Below, one piece after another: positions 1-9,630 of a stretch of 64,000 nucleotides of DNA. The stretch lies in assembly GCA_032622095.1 (NCBI GenBank), contig CP136064.1:135603129-135667128 (forward strand), given 5' to 3'. Under the pieces are notes generated by a model. The model searched no databases and was not told where the DNA came from. It saw nothing but the letters and a program-made list of their open reading frames with translations. The translations under genes were made by a program, and so were the position numbers. The DNA comes from Siphonodentalium dalli. Its lineage: Eukaryota > Mollusca > Scaphopoda > Gadilida > Siphonodentaliidae. Numbering within the stretch: position 1 is the stretch's first letter; each line of letters begins with the position of its first letter.

Positions 1-95
1 ATTTTCGGTTATATCATTAATATAAATTAAAAACAGAAGTGGGCCTAATACCTACCCTTGTGGGACACCGGCTGTTACATCTTGCAATTGATGTA
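1..95 (-). pseudogene. Fragment of family-C LINE reverse transcriptase
   Basis: The first 95 bases are close to 19363-19452, the part of LINE-C that encodes the region just before the YADD-type catalytic box (LGPLLFLIYIN on the minus strand). It is a second, independent copy of the family, cut by the window edge and broken off at about base 95. No full ORF is present. Confidence 0.75.
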
Positions 96-378
96 AACAT
101 ATTTTATTCCAATAAAAAAATAACACGTTTAAACATTTGACAAATATTTTACAGTAAAACAGAATAATATATATAATCGGATGCCGATTGGAAAGGGGAT
201 AAACAACAAGCCCAATGGCTTTTATTAAGTTTGCTCCCCTTTTGTTTCGCGCACACTCTTCATTAAGTGTAGAGGGGGTCGGACGGGAAGGAATGAAACT
301 ATCATAATTATAGTATAATGTTGTTGTCGTGAGAAGCAGGGAGGGAGATTGTGAAGGAGAAAGACATAGAGAGGACGG

Positions 379-428
<50 letters not shown>

Positions 429-690
429 TATATATATATATATAAAGGGGATGAGATGCTGGGAGAGGGGGTAGTGTGAGAAGTGTTCAATAATTGAGTT
501 GAGTTGTTACGTAACAGTAATAATAATGATGCTCGTCTATACTATTCTTCGTGTGTCAGGCGCCATGGGAGGGGGTCAAGCGCAGTTATTAATATGTTGC
601 ATTGGTCAATAAGTAATTAGACATGTATAGTGAGGAATATCATGCTGCCGCAAAACTCGACCAGAGTCCAAAGCATTTCGCTGTCCGTAC
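96..690. other. Non-coding stretch with GA/TA microsatellite
   Basis: No supported gene. It contains a (GA)n run at about 391-426 followed directly by (TA)n at 427-444, so the complementary strand reads as a low-complexity Leu-Ser/Tyr-Ile peptide that is not a gene. The rest is unremarkable AT-rich DNA between two pieces of a LINE-C-type element. Confidence 0.7.
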
Positions 691-701
691 AGGTGATAGA
701 A

Positions 702-1075
702 TCATGGAAATCTTTTTGTTCTCATGATATATGTCTGAACTGCATTAAATATTTCTTTGTTTTCGCGAAGGCTAAGCTCCCTTGATCCCCACAGTAGAGT
801 GTTTTCAGATAGGGCAACATTGGGTAGGGAGTCATATAGTTCTCTTCTGTGCGTTTGATAGAAAGTACATTCAAAGAGATAGTGGTAAGTTGTCTCAAGT
901 TCCCCACATAAACAGAAGGGGAATTTGTTTACATGATTATCTGTCAGGTCACCACTCAGGTGGCTACAATTCAGTCTTAACCGGGTATGAAGGATATGAG
1001 ATTTACGGCATTTACTATGATAAAAATGGGTTGGTGGACGCATATTGTCACGGCTGAGTTCTTTTTTGAATTATC
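702..1075 (-). pseudogene. LINE-C-type ORF2 C-terminus (second copy)
   Basis: Minus-strand frame of 113 codons ending at 702. It carries the zinc-knuckle-like tail common after the RT domain of jockey/CR1-like LINEs: a CLCGELETTYHYLFEC box (C-x-C with a following H-x4-C). It is near-identical in sense to 18225-18540 of LINE-C but continues a few residues further to a natural end (MRTKRF then stop), so this copy shows the true 3' end of the family, which LINE-C in this window has lost. Homology fades near 1075. It lies upstream of and opposite to LINE-A. Confidence 0.8.
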
Positions 1076-1482
1076 GTTCCTGACTGTCAGTGTTTACTTT
1101 TTTTTGCTCCGTAATATTAGTCGTAATTAATCAATATAAACAATGTTTGGACCTGCAAAAGATGTTCTCATTATTCTCCAATAACCATGGACTTCTCTCA
1201 GTGAAACTCACTCTTGGTGGATGCTTCGTTCGGTGACTAATCTCGTGTTAAAATTTGTACCCTCAGCCATTGAGACCTTCCTCTACCCTGAATATATGTC
1301 GCCATATTGTCCAACACTATTGTTTTTCTGTATATGTCAAAATTAATCACGACATAGACAATGGACAATTCGACACAGTCTGCACAAAAGGTGTGATAAA
1401 CAATAAATCGTGAGTGGCGGTATCGAACAATAGCCAATCACAATTACTACCACCTATTCTGTTTACACATCGCTGTCGGAAA
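1076..1482. other. Presumed 5' flank/5' UTR of LINE-A
   Basis: No supported ORF. It lies directly upstream of LINE-A ORF1. Pairing with the right arm is first visible at base 1433. Short overlapping ORFs on the minus strand here are shadows of LINE-A ORF1. Confidence 0.5.
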
Positions 1483-2586
1483 ATGGACGGCTTGTTAACC
1501 CAGTCAGCTTCGATCTTAGCCGGCGAAGACGTCACTACAAGCAACCAATTGAACTGGCTAAACGGAGAAGTCGAAGTCAGCGATTTATCCACATTGGAGT
1601 CATCACTTGAAGTGCTATATAACTCTGTAGTGTCCGAATATGATACACCTCATATTCATACATCAGCCCACATATCGCAGCTGCAAACTTGGGTCGCAAG
1701 TTTTATACATAACACTACTCAGGATCATTTCATAGACACTCTGTTGTCCACTACCAACGCTTCAGACTCTATTCTGGATAAAATGCGCACAAATGTATTT
1801 GACGAAATCAAAAACAAACCTAACGCAACAGTTCTAGGCAGCGCCGTCCTTAAGAGACGCATCAAGTCTCCAAGCAACCCGGACGGGAGTATTGCACCCA
1901 AACTGGCTCGTGACATTTATAATATGCTTGCCCATCTTATCGACCCAACAGTCGATATATCGTAAATCCTGAGTAAAGGCAAAATTCCACGTGGCCAGTC
2001 GCAGTCAGGCACTCCGACTGTTCCAGTGTCTCCAGAGGTATCCACCGACATGAAATATGTTCTGTTAAACATAACTGAAATGAGAGCGGAAATTGTTCAA
2101 CTTAAGGAGTCTAGATCGGACATGTATTCTCTCATTAAGGAGGATATACCCACTTTGAAAGGACAACTTACAAACATAAATAACAAAATGAACTTGATGG
2201 AAAAAGATGTGAAAGAACTAAAGGATCAAGTTAACAAAAATAAACTTGCAGTGGAACGCATTGAACAAACAAAGAATGATAACTCTAAACAAAGAGGCTC
2301 AGATTTGAGAAATTTAAGAAATGACATAAAGGACGGAATGGACGAGTTGAACGTCGGCATGGATAAACTTCAACATAAATGTGACGAAACAATAACCAAT
2401 ATACATGAGAAAATAAAATCAAACAAAGGATCAATTGGTACCGTGAATGGTCTCCTCAGTGACATTCTTGGTCAGAAAAACAAATTCGAGAAGATGTTGA
2501 ATAATAATAAACTTTCCGAAGAGTGGGTTCTTTCAGGGGTTGCGCGACAAAATGAACAACTTTCAGACCAATCCACCCATATATAA
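1483..2586 (+). pseudogene. LINE-A ORF1 (N-terminal and coiled-coil part), one in-frame stop
   Basis: One reading frame runs from ATG 1483 to 2586, broken by a single TAA at 1963-1965. The first part (about 160 residues) is not recognised. After the stop the frame encodes a long Lys/Glu/Asn-rich heptad region (about 2046-2500) of the kind that forms the coiled coil of LINE ORF1 proteins, which bind element RNA in the cytoplasmic RNP. An upstream GTG at 1414 is in frame, but ATG 1483 is the first AUG. The frame slips near 2538, where the following ORF takes over. The role is assigned from position just upstream of an endonuclease/RT ORF and from the coiled coil, not from a specific motif. Confidence 0.65.
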
Positions 2587-3088
2587 TGATGAGCACTGCC
2601 AAGACGCCCAGTCACGTCCTGACTATAGGCGACCGCAAGATTGCAAATCTCCCCCCGACACATATCATGACGATTCTTCATACATAACCATCGACGACGC
2701 TGATTCAACAAGACCTGATCGTCCTCCTGCACACGATAGAAATCACCATCAACACGATAAGGGTGATCGTAGTCAATTCCATCATCGCCGCCGATTCAGA
2801 CGTCTTCCCTCTGGAAAGTATCCATTCAGCTGCAAATATCCAATTACAACTGTGCGCTTGAAAGTGGATAATCTGACACAGGAAGTAACTCAGGATCATG
2901 TGGAATACCACCTTCATACCAGCGACATATCCTTCTCAGTCGTGAGGGTGTATGTGGACGGCCGTAACAAACCGGCATACGCCACTATAAATGTTCTCTC
3001 ATCGGATGTGGACCGTGTCTTGGGTTACAACTTCTGGCCTAAAGGAGTCCGCTGCAGGGAAATGTACTCCCAATACGACAGATCTTAA
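2540..3088 (+). pseudogene. LINE-A ORF1 C-terminal part (RNA-binding-like)
   Basis: A 182-codon frame, +1 relative to the preceding coiled-coil frame, so probably the C-terminal half of the same ORF1 after a frameshift. A His/Asp/Arg-rich linker (about residues 20-95) is followed by a compact segment around TTVRLKVDNLTQEV and VVRVYVDGR. This looks like an RRM or RRM-like fold of LINE ORF1 proteins (beta strand, helix, beta strand with aromatic and basic residues). It ends 44 bp before the ORF2 ATG at 3133, the normal ORF1-ORF2 spacing of such elements. The RRM call is inference. Confidence 0.55.
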
Positions 3089-3132
3089 CTCTAATCTCTT
3101 GCGTGACACAAACTCACTAATATCAATCCATC

Positions 3133-3660
3133 ATGTTTAAGCTTCTCAGTTGGAATGTAACTGGCATCTTCAGCTCTTCTTCTTATCTAGTGAATTTGCT
3201 GTCGGATAATTCAGTCGACATATGTGGCGTCAGTGAACACTGGCTGTGCAGTGCGAATGCAAGCTTCATGGACACCCTGTCTCTCAACTACCGCGCGCAC
3301 ACAGTCTACGATCAAAGACAACGACAGCCAAATCAGAGAGGGAGAACCGCTGGTGGGGTCAGCATATTATGGCACGAACGTCACGACTCTAAAATTTCAG
3401 TCATCGACCTTGACGATGACCGCATAGCAGCTATACAGCTCGAAATTAATCCAAATTCTTTCATGTACATATTTCAAGTATACTTACCATCCTCAAACTC
3501 TCCAGTCGAACTATACGATGCATATATCAAGTCATTGTACGATATCTTAGAATTTTACATACCTCTAGGTACTCCAATCCTGATGGGTGACTTCAATGGG
3601 ACGTTGTCGAGAAGTGACGCTCGTAATAAGCGATTTCAAGAATTGCTGACACACTTCTCT
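3133..3660 (+). pseudogene. LINE-A ORF2, endonuclease domain part 1
   Basis: Starts at ATG 3133 and shows the APE-type endonuclease signatures that nick target DNA for target-primed reverse transcription: LLSWNVTG (metal-binding Asn) near the start, SEHWL (catalytic Glu) about residue 35, and MGDFNG (Asp/Asn box) about residue 153. Coding is cut at 3660 by insertion of a TTAA MITE and resumes at 4313. The last seven codons of the apparent ORF come from the MITE. ORF2 is therefore split over five blocks between 3133 and 11508. Confidence 0.85.
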
Positions 3661-3664
3661 TTAA

Positions 3665-4308
3665 AGGGGTACTGTACACAGAGATAGGCGATTTTTTTAT
3701 TTACTCCCATTGAAATAACTTTCAAGTTAGATTGTGTTCGTGTTATATAAGTTTCGTATAAACCTAATTTAGCGAAGAAAATATTGATCTTGGAAACAAA
3801 AATATTACGATTTCAAACTACGCGCCATGTTTTTGACCTTCACCGGAGAAGACGCAGGTCGTAGGAAGAACCGGAAGTTCATTGTTCACAGCTTCGATTG
3901 ATGCATTCAATCTCTTCGATCAAACAATCTCACTCCCTATATAAATACTTGACGCTTTATGACTTGTTTCTTTCTCCATTTTTTCCGAATCGGTTATAAC
4001 GGGCCTTCCTTTTGCAGGTAACATGTTTTGTTTGCAACTCAATAACGTTCGCGAACGGCCGTCGATAAACGACACGCTACAGATGCGATTTCAAGAACCG
4101 TAACTCGTAATGGCATAATTCTCCATTTTATGACTCCAGCCATAAATGAATTTATATTAAATAATTCAATTTTACTTTTATGATAGCCTGTTAATCGGAA
4201 CGTTTTCAGTAGACATCGTCGACTCATATTAGTTATTTTATCATATAATATTGATATTAGATCGCTATTGTCACCGGGAATTTATTGAAATTGGGGTACA
4301 GTACCCCT
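3665..4308. mobile_element. TTAA MITE copy 1 in LINE-A (644 bp)
   Basis: Terminal inverted repeats AGGGGTACTGTAC / GTACAGTACCCCT are flanked by TTAA at 3661-3664 and 4309-4312. TTAA target duplications are the hallmark of piggyBac and Kolobok transposons. There is no transposase ORF, so it is a non-autonomous derivative. It disrupts the LINE-A endonuclease between MGDFN and the NIDHF box. It shares subterminal blocks (a TTGTCACCGG...AATTTATTGAAA segment, ATGACTCCAGCCATAAAT) with copy 2. Confidence 0.88.
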
Positions 4309-4312
4309 TTAA

Positions 4313-4465
4313 AGTCTGTCATTGAAGTCCTCTGCGCCGACTCAAATATAACAACATTCGTACCTGCTGATGATTCTTCAGTCGGGTCTAATATCGACCA
4401 TTTTCTTATCCGGTCATGCGATTTACACCAGGTACTTAATGCTCAGATATTTGATGACGCTTCCC
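4313..4465 (+). pseudogene. LINE-A ORF2, endonuclease domain part 2
   Basis: Short coding island between the two MITEs that continues the endonuclease: KSVIEVLCADSN, then GSNIDHFLI, which is the conserved S-x-IDH-type box near the C-terminus of APE endonucleases. The reading frame through the flanking MITE sequence is spurious. Confidence 0.75.
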
Positions 4466-4469
4466 TTAA

Positions 4470-5052
4470 AGGGGTACTGTACGCCACAGGTTGTTGTTGG
4501 TTTCTATAGTCTTCGAGTCGGAGAATAAGGTAACAATTTTTCCATTATTTGAAAGTCTGTTGAGTACGAAGTCATGTTACGGATGACAAATTTACCGGAA
4601 TGCAAAAATACAAATTGTCGTTGTCGAGTAATTTTTGTAAAGTTTTCAACCAAATGAATCAAATAAAAGTTATATTATATGCATACTAGTCCCATATAAT
4701 CATTTAAGTTATTGTATCGTCGCTAGTCAGTGAGTGGCTTGAGTGTTCTCCCCGTATCATCATAATATTTTAAGCAATCGTGTGTGCGATCGGTTTAAAA
4801 ATCCAGTATCCCTCAATTACTATTTTTGATTACGGCAATTCGTAATTTAAATGACGCCATTTTATGGCTCCAGTCATAAATTCAATTTATATCAAATTAT
4901 TAACTTTTAAATTATTAAATTTTAAGATAGCCTATTAACCTGAGCGTTTACAGAATACATCTTCGACTCAAATTACTTATGTTTCTATATATTATCGATA
5001 TTAGATCGTTGTTGTCACCGGAAATTTATTGAAAATGGCGTACAGTACCCCT
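4470..5052. mobile_element. TTAA MITE copy 2 in LINE-A (583 bp)
   Basis: Terminal repeats AGGGGTACTGTACGCCA / TGGCGTACAGTACCCCT between TTAA at 4466-4469 and 5053-5056. Same family as copy 1 by termini and subterminal blocks, but diverged in the middle. No ORF of note. Two separate insertions of one family within 1.4 kb of each other in the same ORF. Confidence 0.88.
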
Positions 5053-5056
5053 TTAA

Positions 5057-5885
5057 TGTTTCCAATGATAGACCTATCGAAATGTCTATAGAATTTGATC
5101 TCAACTGTTCTCAGACAGCCAACTTCAGTCATGTTCCAGAGAAATTCAAATGGAAGCTTTTAAATAACAACACTGATCTTCTTGAAAATTACCATTCGAA
5201 ATTGGAATCGTACCTTCCTCAGTTTCAAATTACCGATATATTCTTGTTGGATCAATATTACAACGATATAGTAAACGCGCTTATGCGTTCATCCAGGGAA
5301 GTCATTCCCATATCAAAATTTCAAAGGCACCTGAAGCCTTTCTGGGACGATGAACTTCGTGCCCTGCATAAAGTGATGGACGAATTACGAGTCCTCTGGA
5401 TTCAAGATGGCCGACCAAGAGGCAACTTATTTCCTTCATATATGCTAACTATAAAGATGCAAAACGTAACTTCCGTTCTGTTCACCGTAGAAAATCCAGT
5501 AAATTTTTGCGCGATAAGCACTCTGATCTTGACAATCTAGCCGAGCTTGACTTAGCAACGTTCTACCGCCTACTGAAAAATAACAGAAAGGGCCACAGCC
5601 GTTCTCTCTCGTTCTTCAAACATAACGGCACAACTCTCAGAGGTAGATCGGAGATAGTTAGCGCATGGGCTGAATATTATAAATCAATCTTCACGGAGTC
5701 AACTGATCCATTATATGATGTAGACAACTATAACTCTGTAAATAATTTCATCACTAACACCACTAGTCACTCATCCTCAAGCTCATGTGATGTACTTATT
5801 ACACACCCTGTGACCGTATATGAACTCAGTAAATTACTCAACAGATTAGATAGGAACAAAGCACATGGATACGACTCAATTTCCT
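5057..5885 (+). pseudogene. LINE-A ORF2, linker and start of RT domain
   Basis: Two overlapping frames (about 5082-5490 and 5507-5885) together cover the region between endonuclease and RT. They are separated by a frameshift near 5490-5510. The first has the FWDDELRALHK element typical of this linker. The second ends in LNRLDRNKAHGYDSIS, which is RT block 0/1 (usually NKAPGxDGI). Coding stops at about 5885, where LINE-B has inserted in reverse orientation, and resumes at about 9631. Confidence 0.75.
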
Positions 5886-6351
5886 AGATTAGATGTTTAT
5901 TACGCCTTTCGTCGTATTTGACATAACAGGCGATTCAATTTCAAACAGTGTACATAATACATAATATAAATGTGAGGTGACATAATATACATACACAATA
6001 CACACAATATAGGTTGGAGTTATTAGTGTACTACATGTACTTGGTATATTGATTGAGGGTATAGCTATCAGATGTGGTGTTTAAAGTAAGTGGGTCGGGG
6101 TGTTGTGGGAGTCAACTGTCTTTTAACACGACTATTTTACATTTTTCATATATATTTATATATCGTGGTGCTTTAATCATAGCCTCAGGAGTGCAAAACA
6201 ATTTCTAGGGCTTTCTTTATAAATAGTGAAAGGTTTCTGATCGTGTGATTATTGCGGGAAGTAAAGAGCTGCTGTAGTTTAAGAACATTTGGTCTTCTGA
6301 AGTAATATGGCTTGATAAATTTAATTCTGAGGTCATTTAGAAATTCACATT
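5886..6351 (-). other. LINE-B 3' end and displaced C-terminal codons
   Basis: Minus-strand tail of LINE-B. The last part of the RT-associated C-terminal domain is readable in another frame (about 6180-6420; a cysteine pair followed by DEFHLVLKCEF, the usual C-x2-C...H-x4-C knuckle), so a frameshift lies near 6400. Distal to it is a 3' UTR with the AATAAA noted above. Confidence 0.6.
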
Positions 6352-6850
6352 TCAGGACAAGGTGGAATTCATCTCCGAGTTCTGACTTGCAAAGGGTGCA
6401 TACTCTTTCTGAGTAGTCGGTATTATACCAGGAGCCCTGCTCAACTGGTAGTCGATGGTTTCGTGTGCGGAATCGTACAAGTGTGTATATGATGTTTTGG
6501 TCGTTTTGTATCGTTCCCGACTTATGTCATTTTTAATTATCCTGTAAAAAGGAAATTTATTTGAACCCATCAACGTAGATCGCCACTCTTGTGTGTACAT
6601 GTCTTCAAACCTCTGCTTAATTAATTCGATAAATATACGGTAATCGGTTATTCGTTGTTGTATCCAAAGATATCCCATTCCCATTGCATTCAGTGTGTTA
6701 CATATTCCGGTTATCCATGTTTTTTTTTTACATTTTTCTGGTTATATAATGTTAGCATGATATAATATAATATTAAGGGTGTTCGCTCTGTTGTCATTGT
6801 TGTTATTTTCGCCCAGTATGAGAGATAGCGGATTTTTATTTTTATTGAAA
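6352..6850 (-). pseudogene. LINE-B ORF2 C-terminal extension, frameshifted
   Basis: The minus-strand frame 6684-6352 continues the protein beyond the main ORF2. A one-base slip near 6868-6890 (KCVHLW then stop, with YGELGMYPIS in the next frame) separates them. It contains WIQQRITDYRIF and a FPFYRIIKNDIS segment typical of the region between RT thumb and C-terminal knuckle. The same slip exists in the right arm, so it is older than the duplication. The poly-T around 6720 is one base shorter here than its counterpart. Confidence 0.65.
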
Positions 6851-6867
6851 TCGGGTACATTCCAAGT

Positions 6868-9594
6868 TCACCATAGATGAACGCATTTGGTGTAGTTTTT
6901 TTTCAGTTTGAGGATATATTTAAGAAACCATAATTCCATTTTGTCAAAACACGTAAGATTTTCATGACCCCAGACCTCTGCCCCATATGTGAGTATGGGG
7001 ATAACAGATTTCTCATAGATTTCAAGTATAGTGGCAGTTGTAAGCTTATTTGTTCGCGCTTTATTTAGTAACGCATATATTGAGTTTTTTGCTTGTTGGC
7101 ATCTTAAATTTCGTTCAAGCGCGAAGGAATTATTTTTATGAAATATAGTGCCAAGGTATTTGTAGCTATCAACAATTTCAATGGTCTGGTCGCCGATAGT
7201 GAATGTCTCTGTACTAGTTTTGGTGCGTCTGCGATCGAAAATCAATACTTTAGTCTTTGATATGTTAACTTTCAATTTCCAACTATTGCAGTAGTGGTTA
7301 AAGCAATCGAGAGATTTTTGTAAACCAGCTTTTGAATTTGCTATTAAAACTGTGTCATCCGCATAAATTAGCAAGAATAGCTTAAGGTATACACCAGTAT
7401 CTAATTCTTTGAACTTTTCCAGGTTTATTCCATCACAACCGTGTATTCTTAGATAATTTTCTAGATCGTTTATGTATATAGCGAAGGTCAAAGGTGATAA
7501 GTTGTCCCCTTGTTTCAAACCAATGAGACTGGGGAATAGTTCAGATTCTTCCTGGCCTATTCTAACGCATGATTTCATTTCATTGTACATAGCTTTTATG
7601 ACGTTAAGGATTTTCCCTTCGACCCCGTGACTCAGGAGTTTTTTCCAAAGACCTGCTCTCCATACAGAATCAAACGCTTTTGAGAAGTCGATGAATGCGC
7701 TATATAACTTATCATTATTGCTTTTCAGGAGGTTTATCAATGCGTACAGGGAGAAAGTGTGGTCCATAGTGGAGTACCCCTTTCGAAAACCTGCCTGGCA
7801 TTCTGATTGTAGGTTGTTTTGGTCAAGAAATATTCTAATTCGGTCATTGATAATGCTCGTAAAAACTTTGGAGATACAACTGAGTAGTGTTATTTTTCTA
7901 TAGTTACCTGGGTCCATGTAATCCCCCTTTCTTTTGTAAATGGGGCGTATAACTCCGACTTTCCATGAATGAGGTATTATCCCAGTCTTTAGAATAAGAT
8001 TGAAGTATCGTTGATAAATAATGCCCATGACACCAAGAGAACTTTTTATAAATGCATTAGTTATATTATCGAAGCCTGGTGCTTTGCCATGTTTCAGTTT
8101 TTTCACTGATTTCTGTACCTCATCGAGGGTAATATTGGCGTTTAGCAAAGTTTGGTCCACGTTGTGTACATTTTGACAGTAAACCGTTTCATGAACGTGT
8201 GTTTCCAAACCACCTCCCCCCGATAATACGTCTTCGAGCTCAAAGTATGATTTAAAATCGTCGGCTTCCGGTGTCGGTTTGTCAGTTATATTATTATCTA
8301 ATTTCTTAATAAAGGACCAAAAGTCCTTAGGGGAACTAACGCGGCGTGTGTGTATCTCCTTGCTGATATTTTTATTGTGTCGGAGAGTGCTGATGCGAAG
8401 TGCGTTTTTATAAGTACGTCTACATTCTATCATTTTAAGTCGATTGGTTTCCGATATGTTTATTTTGAAGAGTTTCCTCGCTTTCCGGTATGCCGTGCGC
8501 GCCGTCCTACAATCACGCGAAAACCAAGTGTTTACTGGTTTCCATTTGAGTGAACTACGATCGCGTGTGTTTCGCTTTTTGTGTTTTGTGTTTAATTGTT
8601 CCGCCGCATTAAAGAGGAGCGCGTTGATTGATTCGGTCAGGGTGTCTATTTCGCTATCGGGTGGGTTTTGATCGGCGTCGCTCGTGAACTGTATTCGCTC
8701 GTGCAGATCGTTCATTGCATTTCTATCGATATTACGCATGAAAGAGTCGACGGTTTCGCTATTCCAATTTTTAATGATTGGTGGTTTCCGATAAGGCGCT
8801 TTACGTGATCTTTTTCTCGTGCGTTGCTTTGTTTTTATTATTTGTTGTGTCTGGGTGTATGATTCTAGGTCACATATTACTACGAGAGGACAATGGATGT
8901 CAGACAGTAGGTCAGAGTGGTCATATATAATGACATTTTTGACACATTTTGAAAATCGCGGCGAGCCAACGGCGTAGTCTATAACACTGATATTGTTGCT
9001 GGTGTATTTTGCCGAACATTGTCCAATGCGACCATTGTAGATTAACATGCCTAATTCATTGGTCATTTGCATGAACTTTCTACCTGAACCATTGGTAGTA
9101 TAATCTGGGTTATTTCTAAAAGGGGTGAAGTTCACAATTTTGTATTCTTTTATCAATTTTGATGCATGATCATGATCATTTGAATTGCCCGTACGGGCAT
9201 TAAAATCTTCAGCTATCATAACATAATCATAGCTGATAATTTTTTCAAGTATTGATAAATGCAAATTTTCATATTCATTTCCTTTGGAGAATTTAGAATT
9301 TTCTGGGGGAATATATATGTTTCCAAATACATATGTTTTTCCATATCCACTTTTGTATTTACACCACAAGGCTTCATTACAACTGTCTTTGACAAATGTG
9401 AAATGTTCCTTGTGTGTGTCCCGTACTGCTATACAAAGGCCACCAGATCTAATTCGAGATACTTTCATTCGTTTTTTTACACCAATGATATGGAAATTTT
9501 CTCTATTAATCGAGTCTACATGATCTGTCTTGGTTTCCTGAAAAAAAATAAGATCAAATTTGTTGATAAATTCTATAAATTCTGGGTCCCACAC
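6868..9594 (-). CDS. LINE-B ORF2: APE endonuclease + reverse transcriptase (lacks first codons)
   Basis: An open frame of 908 codons, the longest in this arm. Endonuclease boxes: FFQETKTD (Glu), IAEDFNART (Asp/Asn, Gly to Glu variant), SVIDYAVGS and YDHSDLLSD (His). RT boxes in order: KLKHGKAPGFDN, DPGNYRKITLLSC, SAFIDFSKAFDSVW (first catalytic Asp), GLKQGDNLSPL, LLIYADDTVLI (catalytic Asp pair), then DSYKYLGTIF. It would copy its own RNA at nicked DNA. A 19-bp deletion at 9589/9590 removes the frame of the initial LSLNVCG box that the right arm retains, so this copy cannot start normally. Clade is not certain; APE-type, RTE/CR1-like organisation. Confidence 0.9.
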   Translation of the reverse strand: MWDPEFIEFINKFDLIFFQETKTDHVDSINRENFHIIGVKKRMKVSRIRSGGLCIAVRDTHKEHFTFVKDSCNEALWCKYKSGYGKTYVFGNIYIPPENSKFSKGNEYENLHLSILEKIISYDYVMIAEDFNARTGNSNDHDHASKLIKEYKIVNFTPFRNNPDYTTNGSGRKFMQMTNELGMLIYNGRIGQCSAKYTSNNISVIDYAVGSPRFSKCVKNVIIYDHSDLLSDIHCPLVVICDLESYTQTQQIIKTKQRTRKRSRKAPYRKPPIIKNWNSETVDSFMRNIDRNAMNDLHERIQFTSDADQNPPDSEIDTLTESINALLFNAAEQLNTKHKKRNTRDRSSLKWKPVNTWFSRDCRTARTAYRKARKLFKINISETNRLKMIECRRTYKNALRISTLRHNKNISKEIHTRRVSSPKDFWSFIKKLDNNITDKPTPEADDFKSYFELEDVLSGGGGLETHVHETVYCQNVHNVDQTLLNANITLDEVQKSVKKLKHGKAPGFDNITNAFIKSSLGVMGIIYQRYFNLILKTGIIPHSWKVGVIRPIYKRKGDYMDPGNYRKITLLSCISKVFTSIINDRIRIFLDQNNLQSECQAGFRKGYSTMDHTFSLYALINLLKSNNDKLYSAFIDFSKAFDSVWRAGLWKKLLSHGVEGKILNVIKAMYNEMKSCVRIGQEESELFPSLIGLKQGDNLSPLTFAIYINDLENYLRIHGCDGINLEKFKELDTGVYLKLFLLIYADDTVLIANSKAGLQKSLDCFNHYCNSWKLKVNISKTKVLIFDRRRTKTSTETFTIGDQTIEIVDSYKYLGTIFHKNNSFALERNLRCQQAKNSIYALLNKARTNKLTTATILEIYEKSVIPILTYGAEVWGHENLTCFDKMELWFLKYILKLKKNYTKCVHLW

Positions 9595-9630
9595 ACATTT
9601 AATGATAATATTTTGAATTCAGTCACTCCC

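Larger units (their letters stand above)
5886..9630 (-). mobile_element. LINE-B, non-LTR retrotransposon inserted in LINE-A
   Basis: A reverse-oriented LINE occupies the gap in LINE-A. Its 3' end is at about 5886, with an AATAAA (minus strand, 5896-5901) about 10 bp before the end. Its 5' end is at about 9630, immediately before the first endonuclease codons, so it is probably 5' truncated and lacks ORF1. No clear long target duplication; the junctions share only CC/TCC. It splits LINE-A RT exactly after GYDSIS. Confidence 0.8.

Noticed and set aside
782-1057. 91-codon plus-strand ORF
   Set aside because: Antisense shadow of the LINE-C C-terminal fragment at 702-1043.
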